A stretch of DNA of 64,000 nt, from assembly GCF_037892425.1 (NCBI RefSeq), contig NZ_JBBKTT010000001.1, positions 1,364,001-1,428,000 of the forward strand. Direction: 5' to 3'. The notes below the pieces were generated by a model. That model saw only the letters and a list, made by a program, of their open reading frames with translations. It was not told the origin of the DNA and did no database searches. Source of the DNA: Lacibacter sp. H375. Lineage in GTDB: Bacteria; Bacteroidota; Bacteroidia; Chitinophagales; Chitinophagaceae. Positions within the stretch are counted from its first letter, which is position 1. Each line of letters opens with the position of its first letter. A program made the translations under genes and the position numbers. Positions 57,975 to 64,000 of the stretch are shown piece after piece.

Positions 57975-59501
57975 TTACAACTTACCTGTTGTTAAAAACT
58001 GTTGCCAATCGGCCAGCATTTTACCTTTCAACACACGGGGAAATTTATGCTGGGCACCGATCTTTCCTTTCAGCTTCATAAATTCCATGAAGGTTGACTC
58101 GGGCATAATATCAAGAAAAACATCTTTTAATGCACTGCCACGTTCAACTGCATAATCATCATTAATTTCTTTCAACGCATTATCTAGGGCAACACGCAAC
58201 TCTTCCGTGTTAACACGATCATCGCAGGCAACATACCAATGGTGCGCAAAGAAATTGCCGTGAGGTTCACCAACAACTGTGTATTCAGGAATCGAAATAT
58301 TCATGTCTTCACTAACCACCTGAATAGCTTTGTTCATATTATCAACACTCAGATGTTCACCTACAAGGCTTAAGAAATGTTTGGTGCGACCGGTGATAAC
58401 GATTTCACATTTTTCTTTATCGGTAAAACGAATGGTATCGCCAATTAAGTAACGCCATGTACCGGCACTTGTACTGATCAGTAATGCATAATCCTTTCCT
58501 TCTTCCACTTCATGGATCATCAAAGCTTCCGGCTTTGCCACAATATTGCCATCGGCATCAAAATTTTTATCTTCAAACGGAACAAACTCAAGAAAGATGT
58601 GCTCGTTCATAACTAAACGCATACCCACAGCGTCTTGCCTGTTTTGGTAAGCGATAAATCCTTCACTTGCCAGGTATGTTTCAATATTAATAAGCGGTTT
58701 TCCTAACAATTTTTCAAACCCATGCTTATATGGTTCAAACGATACGCCACCGTGTACAAAAAATGCCAGATTGGGCCATATCTCATGAATATTTTTGAGC
58801 TGGTAACGTTCAATGATCATTTCCATGCACATCTGTATCCAGGCAGGTACGCCCACCACAAAACCAATATCCCAATTGGGCGCTTCATTTACAATATAAT
58901 CGAGCTTAATATTCCAGTCTTTGGTTTTGGCGATCTTCTTTCCAGGTTTATAAAACGGGCTGAACCAGAAAGGCATTTTCTTGGCAGTGATACCACTGAG
59001 ATCGCCGGCATAATAACCCGGTCCTTTTTGCAGATCGGTACTGCCACCCAACATGAGCCAACCTTTTCCTAAACTACGCACCGGCAGGTTTTCATAAGTG
59101 CGTAAAGAAATCAACTGTTTGATCATGGCAATGCGGTTGCCTTTCATCAGATCGTTGGTAATGGGAATATATTTGCTGGCAGCTTCGCTGGTGCCTGAGC
59201 TCAGCGCAAAATATTTGATCTTGCCCGGCCAGCACACATCAGTATTGCCTTCCAGTGTTTTATGCCACCAATCTTTGTAGATCTTATTATAATCATGAAC
59301 CGGCACCAGTTCCTGGAAACGTTTTCCGGGATGACGGCTATTCAATACTTCGTCGAAATGATATTTCTGACCAAATTCGGTATGCTTCGCTTTCTTCAAC
59401 AGCTTTTTAAGCACTTTGATTTGCTGGCGTTTAGGAGAATTGACCGGCAAATTGAGCGCCTTACTGATTGACTTGGGGAGATTGATTTCAATTAATGACA
59501 T
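57975..59501 (-). CDS. GH3 family acyl-amido synthetase-like protein
   Basis: The 508-residue protein matches the GH3 family of plant auxin- and jasmonate-conjugating enzymes, which adenylate an acid and join it to an amino acid. Seen here are ALSSGTSEAASKYIPITNDLM (near 98-118), the GSTDLQKGPGYYAGDLSGITAKK segment, YLASEGFIAYQN (near 269-280) and YLIGDTIRFTDKEKCEIVITGRTKHFLSLVGEHLS (near 355-390). Bacterial members have unknown substrates. The LysE-type exporter 46 bases downstream would suit a conjugated product. The start is ATG 59501, with a -7 box at 59521-59528. Confidence 0.93.
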   Translation of the reverse strand: MSLIEINLPKSISKALNLPVNSPKRQQIKVLKKLLKKAKHTEFGQKYHFDEVLNSRHPGKRFQELVPVHDYNKIYKDWWHKTLEGNTDVCWPGKIKYFALSSGTSEAASKYIPITNDLMKGNRIAMIKQLISLRTYENLPVRSLGKGWLMLGGSTDLQKGPGYYAGDLSGITAKKMPFWFSPFYKPGKKIAKTKDWNIKLDYIVNEAPNWDIGFVVGVPAWIQMCMEMIIERYQLKNIHEIWPNLAFFVHGGVSFEPYKHGFEKLLGKPLINIETYLASEGFIAYQNRQDAVGMRLVMNEHIFLEFVPFEDKNFDADGNIVAKPEALMIHEVEEGKDYALLISTSAGTWRYLIGDTIRFTDKEKCEIVITGRTKHFLSLVGEHLSVDNMNKAIQVVSEDMNISIPEYTVVGEPHGNFFAHHWYVACDDRVNTEELRVALDNALKEINDDYAVERGSALKDVFLDIMPESTFMEFMKLKGKIGAQHKFPRVLKGKMLADWQQFLTTGKL

Positions 59502-59520
59502 GCTTACCGTTCAGTGTTGA

Positions 59521-59528
59521 CAAATGTA
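59521..59528 (-). promoter_or_regulatory. Promoter -7 box of the GH3-lysE operon
   Basis: TACATTTG on the minus strand matches TAnnTTTG, 19 bases before the ATG at 59501. Confidence 0.55.
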
Positions 59529-59541
59529 ACAACTCAAGGCT

Positions 59542-61479
59542 TTACTTACTGCCTAATTTTTGATAATTCGCAAAGATGGTTTTGAGATCGTAAACGGCTT
59601 CATACTCCCGGGCATACCATTCGTCGGCCAATAAAAGACCCTCTTCTTTCAGGTGTGATAAATGATGGGGTTGCCCGGCAGGTCCTAATACAGATGCAGG
59701 AATTGAAGGCAGATGTTTACGTGAAGTTGAAAAACCAACCCATGTTTTTCGACCAGTGAAGACAGCAACGCTCTGTTGCAATAAACCCAATGCATGTCTG
59801 TTGATGATAAAATGCAATGGAAAGCTGAGTAAAAAGAGTGCTGATGTACTCACATCGATCAGTCGTTTCAAACGAAGATTTACTTCTTCACTCAACTGCA
59901 GTTTCTCCCGATGTAAAACTTCACCTGCTTCATTCTTTGAATCGCTGCCGATAATGCTTTCACTATGTTGAGCATGTAAACGCAATTTTACACGTTTGCC
60001 CGTTTGCTCATATAGAGTAATGATCTGTGAGAAGGAAAGGTCTTTGCTTTGGCACAGGATCAATTCATTCGCCGGCGTGTTTTGCAAAAGTTGTTGCAGT
60101 TCATCGACACGGCCAAGTGATTTTGGTTCGTTCAACGGACTTACAAATCCCTGTATAGTTTGACTACGACCATGATGGTGTAAGAGGTTGTTTACTTTTA
60201 TCAAATCGGCTTCAGTGCCTGCCACCAAAGAAAAATAATCATCTTCATCAATCGCTTTCTCCAGTATATCTGCATATAACAAAATCCTTCGCCATAAGTA
60301 AAGGAAAAAGTAACTGTACATTGCCCCAAGTAATACAAGACCTCTTGAAAAACGATATTCTTCAGGCAATAATGAATAAACAGCCAGAATAATAAGAATG
60401 GAAACCAAGGATGATTGCCACAGATTTTTATAGCGGAACTTTTGCTCGTATAAACCAGTGTAATAACTCACCAGCAAAAACAGGAACGAAAAAACGACAA
60501 ACGAGATCCACAACAATTTATTCATGTAAACGATCTCTGGTCTTATATAACTTGTCCATACAAATTTTGCAAGCATGTAACTGAAGAAGATGAGCACGGC
60601 ATCGAGTAAAGGCAAACCAACACGCTGTATAAAACGCTTCATCAAACTCATTAGAGCTCTTACCCAAATAGCTGCATTGATCAGTGAGCTGAAAACACCT
60701 GCACGTGATGAGGAATAATGCTTGCGCACAAACAAACTCATAGCATCGTAAAACATCCGTACATAATTCACGGATGATTTTTTTGTGCTTTCACCTTTGA
60801 AGTGAAGAATGGAACGATCACTGAAATAATAATTCTTAAATCCAAGCTTTTGTATGCGGTAACTAAGGTCCACATCTTCGCCATACATAAAAAAACTTTC
60901 ATCGAAACCGCCTGTTTGCGCAAGGACATCTTTTCTGATCATCATGAAAGCTCCTGCCAATACATCTACTGCGTGGTTCTTATGCTCATCAAGATAGCCA
61001 AGATGATAACGGCCAAATGTTTTTGAATGTGGGAAAAGGAATGACAAACCGCTCAGCTTATAGAATGAGGTAAGTGGCGATGGGAATGACCGTTTGCTTT
61101 CCGGCAAAAACTTTCCGCTGCCATCAAGCATTCGGATGCCGATAGCACCTGCATCGGGTGTTTGCTGAAAAAAATTGAAGCAGGCAGTAAAACAATCTTC
61201 CGGAACAACAGTATCGGGGTTCAGGAACAGTACAAAATCGCCACTTGCCTGTTTAAGTGCCTGGTTACAGGCTTTGCCAAAACCAATATTCTCTTTATTC
61301 CATGCAAAATGAATGTTCGTGAACTTTGGTTCGAGGTATTCACGGCTACCATCAGACGAAGCATTATCAACCACAAACGCTTCCGCATCTATCCCCTCGA
61401 CAGCCTTTTGCACCGACAGCAAGCATTGCTCCAGGAAAAACTTCACATTATAATTGACGATGATAACCGAAAGCTGCAT
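59542..61479 (-). CDS. Glycosyltransferase family 2 fused to degenerate sugar-phosphate transferase
   Basis: The 645-residue protein begins with a complete GT2 domain (1-260): LSVIIVNYNVKFFLEQCLLS, VVDNASSDGSREYL, and NPDTVVP as the nucleotide-metal site; the fold resembles WbbL-type rhamnosyltransferases. Four hydrophobic helices follow (about 285-400), then a nucleotide-binding-like domain (about 415-510), then a C-terminal segment LRLKRLIDVSTSALFLLSFPL that looks like the membrane helix of polyprenyl-phosphate sugar transferases (WbaP/WcaJ), with the end YDLKTIFANYQKLG. The Asp-Glu catalytic pair and the KFRSM motif of that family are missing, so the second half is probably inactive as a transferase. 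A role in lipopolysaccharide or capsule assembly is likely. Confidence 0.85.
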   Translation of the reverse strand: MQLSVIIVNYNVKFFLEQCLLSVQKAVEGIDAEAFVVDNASSDGSREYLEPKFTNIHFAWNKENIGFGKACNQALKQASGDFVLFLNPDTVVPEDCFTACFNFFQQTPDAGAIGIRMLDGSGKFLPESKRSFPSPLTSFYKLSGLSFLFPHSKTFGRYHLGYLDEHKNHAVDVLAGAFMMIRKDVLAQTGGFDESFFMYGEDVDLSYRIQKLGFKNYYFSDRSILHFKGESTKKSSVNYVRMFYDAMSLFVRKHYSSSRAGVFSSLINAAIWVRALMSLMKRFIQRVGLPLLDAVLIFFSYMLAKFVWTSYIRPEIVYMNKLLWISFVVFSFLFLLVSYYTGLYEQKFRYKNLWQSSLVSILIILAVYSLLPEEYRFSRGLVLLGAMYSYFFLYLWRRILLYADILEKAIDEDDYFSLVAGTEADLIKVNNLLHHHGRSQTIQGFVSPLNEPKSLGRVDELQQLLQNTPANELILCQSKDLSFSQIITLYEQTGKRVKLRLHAQHSESIIGSDSKNEAGEVLHREKLQLSEEVNLRLKRLIDVSTSALFLLSFPLHFIINRHALGLLQQSVAVFTGRKTWVGFSTSRKHLPSIPASVLGPAGQPHHLSHLKEEGLLLADEWYAREYEAVYDLKTIFANYQKLGSK

Positions 61480-61490
61480 AGGCTGTAAAA

Positions 61491-61530
61491 GCTCAAATCT
61501 AAAATCTTAAATCTGCAATCTCAAATCTGT
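61491..61530 (+). repeat. Intergenic repeat, CTCAAATCTAAAATCTTAAATC type
   Basis: CTCAAATCTAAAATCTTAAA followed by TCTGCAATCTCAAATCTG consists of near-identical 7-9 base units and resembles the GATTTATGATTTG family read on the other strand. It lies in the 72-base gap between divergent genes. Confidence 0.5.
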
Positions 61531-61540
61531 GTTGCGGGGT

Positions 61541-61548
61541 TATCTTTG
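61541..61548 (+). promoter_or_regulatory. Promoter -7 box of the inositol monophosphatase gene
   Basis: TATCTTTG matches TAnnTTTG and ends 3 bases before the ATG at 61552, implying a leaderless mRNA. Confidence 0.5.
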
Positions 61549-61551
61549 CGC

Positions 61552-62331
61552 ATGCTTAAACAAACCCTAATTGCTGCTACCAAGGCAGGCGCAGAACAAC
61601 TGACGCATTTTTTTCATGGTGATTTTATTGTTCATAACAAGGAAGGCGTGAACAATCTTGTAACGGAAGCTGATCATGCAGCGGAGAAAGCCATTTTTGA
61701 AGTCATAAAGAAAGAATTTCCTGATCATTATATTTTAAGTGAAGAAGCGGGAGAGATGGCACAGGATTCAAATTACAAATGGATCATCGACCCGATCGAT
61801 GGTACAGTGAATTTTGCAAATGGCATCCCTATATGCTGTGTAAGTATCGGTATTGAGAAAGATGGGAAGATGATAATGGGAGCTGTGTTCAATCCGCTCA
61901 TGAATGAATTCTTTTTTGCTGAACGTGGTGAAGGTGCATATTTGAATGATAAACCCATTCATGTGAGTGAACAGAGCGAATTGATCAAAGCATGTATGGT
62001 TACGGGTTTCCCCTATACTTATCTTGATATGCCGAACGGTCCATTGCAGGTGTTTGAACGTTTTATTCGCAAGGGTATTCCTGTTCGTCGCTTAGGTAGT
62101 GCCGCAATTGACCTGTGTTGGGTGGCTGCTGGTCGCTTTGATGGCTTTTATGAACACAAGTTAAATGCATGGGATAGCGCAGCTGGTTTTCTGTTGGTAG
62201 AAGAAGCAGGCGGTAAGGTTACCGATTTTAAAGGCGATCATTATTCACCTTATCAACCACATATTGTTGCAACCAACGGAAAAATTCATGATGATCTGGT
62301 GGAAGTGATTAATGACAGGAAGAAACTATAA
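61552..62331 (+). CDS. Inositol monophosphatase family protein
   Basis: The 259-residue protein has the Mg2+-dependent phosphatase motifs of the IMPase family: Glu-Glu in SEEAGE (near 63-68), IDPIDGTVNFANGIP (near 77-91) and WDSAAGFLLVEEAGG (near 206-220), with GSAAIDLCWVAAGRFDGFYE between. It may act as inositol-1-phosphatase, as fructose-1,6-bisphosphatase, or as SuhB in rRNA transcription; sequence alone does not decide. ATG 61552 is used because the -7 promoter box overlaps the TTG at 61546. No terminator is visible before the repeat-framed four-helix-bundle gene. Confidence 0.92.
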   Translation: MLKQTLIAATKAGAEQLTHFFHGDFIVHNKEGVNNLVTEADHAAEKAIFEVIKKEFPDHYILSEEAGEMAQDSNYKWIIDPIDGTVNFANGIPICCVSIGIEKDGKMIMGAVFNPLMNEFFFAERGEGAYLNDKPIHVSEQSELIKACMVTGFPYTYLDMPNGPLQVFERFIRKGIPVRRLGSAAIDLCWVAAGRFDGFYEHKLNAWDSAAGFLLVEEAGGKVTDFKGDHYSPYQPHIVATNGKIHDDLVEVINDRKKL

Positions 62332-62362
62332 CATGTACGATGTTCGTTGTACGATGTACATG
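62332..62362. repeat. Left flank of the four-helix-bundle cassette
   Basis: CATGTAC (62332-62338) and GTACATG (62356-62362) are inverted; GTACGATGT occurs twice in tandem (62335 and 62349). GTACGATGTAC at 62349-62359 is the exact inverse of 62752-62762 downstream of the gene. Confidence 0.65.
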
Positions 62363-62399
62363 GGCGTGTTATTTTTGAAACATCTTAATTTGCTGACAT

Positions 62400-62744
62400 A
62401 TGGATGCCGAAGAAATGAAAAGGCGAACAAAAATGTTTGCCATTAACGTTGCAAGACTAACACAAAAAATACCTGATAGCCCAATTAACAGGGCGTATAA
62501 AAACCAGATCATTCGTTCTTCAAGCTCAGTAGGTGCAAATTACCGGGCAGCAAGGAGAGCGAAATCGAAACCCGATTTTATTAATAAACTAAAAATAGTT
62601 GAAGAAGAATTGGATGAAAGCTTGTTCTTTTTAGAGTTATTGCAAGAGTTTAACAAAGATTTTGAAAAAGAAATAACACAGCACTTTCACGAAGGAGAAA
62701 CTTTATTAAAGATTATTGTTAGCTCGATTGTGTCGTCCCGTTGA
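62400..62744 (+). CDS. Four helix bundle protein (23S rRNA IVS / S23 family)
   Basis: The 114-residue protein fits the four-helix-bundle family first noticed in the intervening sequences of 23S rRNA genes: RRTKMFAINVARLTQKIPDSPINRAYKNQIIRSSSSVGANYRAARRAKSKPDFINKLKIVEEELDES. The strongly conserved SSSVGANYREA-like turn is near residues 41-51. The basic first half suggests RNA or DNA contact; relatives include the Avd accessory protein of diversity-generating retroelements, but no reverse transcriptase or rRNA gene is here. Inverted 11-base repeats flank the gene exactly, marking it as a small inserted cassette between the phosphatase gene and thiL. Confidence 0.88.
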   Translation: MDAEEMKRRTKMFAINVARLTQKIPDSPINRAYKNQIIRSSSSVGANYRAARRAKSKPDFINKLKIVEEELDESLFFLELLQEFNKDFEKEITQHFHEGETLLKIIVSSIVSSR

Positions 62745-62751
62745 GAGAGGC

Positions 62752-62774
62752 GTACATCGTACATCTAACATCAA
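62752..62774. repeat. Right flank of the four-helix-bundle cassette
   Basis: GTACATCGTACATCTAACATC follows the gene stop by 8 bases. Its first 11 bases mirror 62349-62359. Confidence 0.65.
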
Positions 62775-62787
62775 ACATTCTAAAATT

Positions 62788-63822
62788 ATGAGCGAAGAAC
62801 GTACAGAACTATCCTCCCTTGGTGAATTTGGTCTTATCGATCATCTCACAAAAAATATTGAGCATCAGAATGCATCAACAATTCTTGGCGTGGGAGATGA
62901 TGCAGCAGTGATCGATCATTTCGGAAAACAGACTGTTGTTACAACTGATCTGTTGATCGAGGGTGTGCATTTTGATCTGATGTATACACCACTTAAACAC
63001 CTTGGTTATAAAAGTGTGGTGGTAAATGTGAGTGATATTTATGCTATGAATGCAACACCAACACAGATCACTTTAAGCTTGGCTGTGAGCAATCGTTTCA
63101 GTCTTGAAGCGTTAGAAGAATTTTATGATGGTGTATATGTGGCTTGCGAAGAATATGGTGTTGATCTGGTTGGCGGCGATACCACTTCTACTACCAAAGG
63201 TTTTGTAATAAGTGTAACAGCTATTGGAGAGGTGGCGCCTGATAAATTTGTAAAACGGAGCACAGCAAAACCAAACGATCTGATATGTGTAACCGGTTAT
63301 CTTGGTGGCGCATATCTTGGCTTGTTATTACTTGAAAGGGAGAAGAAAATTTTTCTTGAAACAAAAGGAGTACAACCTGATCTGGAGAACAGGGATTATA
63401 TCGTTGGCCGATTACTGAAACCAGAAGCGAGAAAAGATATCATCGATTTTTTAGAGAAGGAGAAAATTGTCCCAACGGCAATGATGGATATCAGCGATGG
63501 ACTCAGCAGTGAAATATTACACATCTGCAAACAAAGCGAAGTGGGTGCATTGATCTACGAAGACAAGATACCTGTACATCCGGATGCAAAGGAGTTTGCG
63601 TATAAATTAGAATTGGATCCAACTGCTTGTGCATTGAGTGGAGGTGAAGATTATGAACTGGTCTTTACCATTGCACAAAGTGATTATGATAAGATAAAAG
63701 ATGTGAACGGCATCAGGATCGTAGGGCATATTACAACAGCTGCAGAAGGTGCTCACATCATAACAAGAGGTGGCAATAAGCATCAGCTGACAGCTCAGGG
63801 CTGGAATGCATTTGGTAAATAG
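62788..63822 (+). CDS. thiL: Thiamine-phosphate kinase
   Basis: The 344-residue enzyme phosphorylates thiamine monophosphate to the active cofactor thiamine diphosphate. AIR-synthase-like N-terminal motifs are GVGDDAAVIDH (near 33-43), TTDLLIEGVHFDL and SDIYAMNATPTQITLSLAV (near 86-104); VGGDTTSTTKGFVISVTAIG and the C-terminal ALSGGEDYELVFTI are typical of ThiL. ATG 62788 is used because the longer frame runs through the cassette repeat. The S41-type lipoprotein gene follows 4 bases after its stop, so the two are cotranscribed. No thiamine riboswitch is visible. Confidence 0.95.
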   Translation: MSEERTELSSLGEFGLIDHLTKNIEHQNASTILGVGDDAAVIDHFGKQTVVTTDLLIEGVHFDLMYTPLKHLGYKSVVVNVSDIYAMNATPTQITLSLAVSNRFSLEALEEFYDGVYVACEEYGVDLVGGDTTSTTKGFVISVTAIGEVAPDKFVKRSTAKPNDLICVTGYLGGAYLGLLLLEREKKIFLETKGVQPDLENRDYIVGRLLKPEARKDIIDFLEKEKIVPTAMMDISDGLSSEILHICKQSEVGALIYEDKIPVHPDAKEFAYKLELDPTACALSGGEDYELVFTIAQSDYDKIKDVNGIRIVGHITTAAEGAHIITRGGNKHQLTAQGWNAFGK

Positions 63823-63826
63823 TTTT

Positions 63827-64000
63827 ATGAAGAAAAACATCTTTTTTATAGTTGCAGTAGTAATGCTGTATGCACTAAGTTCCTGTTCCGCAACAGGAAG
63901 TGTTGCTTATACACCTGAACGTAAGTACAGCCCGGAGCAGTTGAAAGAAGATGTGCAGGTGATGGAAGAAACATTCAAAAAAAATCATCCTTCACTTTAC
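63827..64000 (+). CDS. Lipoprotein, probable S41 peptidase family (3' end missing)
   Basis: The frame opens at ATG 63827 and runs off the window after 58 codons. It begins with a lipoprotein signal (KKNIFFIVAVVMLYALSSC, acylated Cys20). The next residues, KYSPEQLKEDVQVMEETFKK and then NHPSLY, match the N-terminal helix found before the tail-specific protease (S41) domain in many Bacteroidota lipoproteins. The catalytic domain lies outside the window, so the family call is tentative. It starts 4 bases after thiL stops and is likely cotranscribed with it. Confidence 0.6.
   Translation, partial: MKKNIFFIVAVVMLYALSSCSATGSVAYTPERKYSPEQLKEDVQVMEETFKKNHPSLY

Noticed and set aside
62400-62744. Possible part of a diversity-generating retroelement, because Avd is a four-helix bundle of this family.
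   Set aside because: No reverse transcriptase, template repeat or variable repeat is found within the window on either side.
1-64000. Prophage, insertion sequence, CRISPR array, rRNA or toxin-antitoxin locus.
   Set aside because: No integrase, transposase, Cas, phage structural, rRNA or recognised toxin-antitoxin gene was found in any frame, and no regular direct-repeat array.

Overview
The window looks like ordinary chromosome from a Bacteroidota bacterium, most likely family Chitinophagaceae. The reasons are a type IX secretion C-terminal sorting domain on the first gene, many promoters of the Bacteroidota type (-7 box TAnnTTTG, sometimes with TTTG or TTG about 20 bases upstream), almost no Shine-Dalgarno sequences, DUF5606, DUF4197 and CHRD families, and low GC judged by eye. 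About 64 protein genes are supported, two of them cut by the window edges. I see no rRNA, tRNA, CRISPR array, prophage, insertion sequence or replication origin. No gene-free stretch exceeds 300 bases; the longest is about 275.

Layout. 1-10.5 kb: end of a T9SS-secreted protein, a CvfB-like S1 protein, a small basic protein, a rhomboid protease, a JmjC/cupin-8 protein, a divergent Mur ligase, fumarylacetoacetate hydrolase and flavin reductase, and two small envelope proteins. 10.5-19 kb: sterol-desaturase-like hydroxylase, DUF4197 lipoprotein, lysS, beta-barrel protein, DPP-IV peptidase, a PPC-domain lipoprotein and an SDR. 18.8-28.6 kb: a beta-helix protein/diheme cytochrome pair of unknown function, a GxxExxY gene inside inverted repeats, AI-2E-type transporter, CHRD lipoprotein, radical SAM/SPASM enzyme, DUF418, and a MarR regulator with an acyl-CoA dehydrogenase. 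28.7-40.5 kb: secreted amidase, PepSY-like protein, deoxyhypusine-synthase-like protein, AspT/YidE-type transporter, M28 peptidase, rpiB, tatC and a large zinc metalloprotease. 40.5-54.6 kb: CNNM/CorC protein, gmk, DUF5606, M3 peptidase, a Fur-SCO / MerC-DUF3817 metal locus, amidase, esterase, ferritin, Nfu, M23 peptidase, cupin, OsmC and a saccharopine-dehydrogenase-like protein. 54.6-64 kb: pnuC with a NadR-type kinase, mtgA, LysE and GH3 proteins, a glycosyltransferase fused to a degenerate sugar-phosphate transferase, inositol monophosphatase, a four-helix-bundle gene inside inverted repeats, thiL and the start of an S41-type lipoprotein.

Most genes are single or in pairs closed by strong hairpin terminators. 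Clear functional units are NAD precursor uptake (PnuC plus ribosylnicotinamide-kinase-like protein), metal handling (Fur/SCO/MerC around one shared operator), fatty-acid oxidation under a MarR regulator, and the uncharacterised beta-helix/cytochrome pair. The least explained content lies between genes: four recognisable repeat families and several palindromes. Two of these frame single genes (GxxExxY and four-helix bundle) as small cassettes. No large novel system is evident; the best leads are the repeat-framed cassettes, the Fur-type operator, the beta-helix/cytochrome pair and the degenerate transferase fusion.
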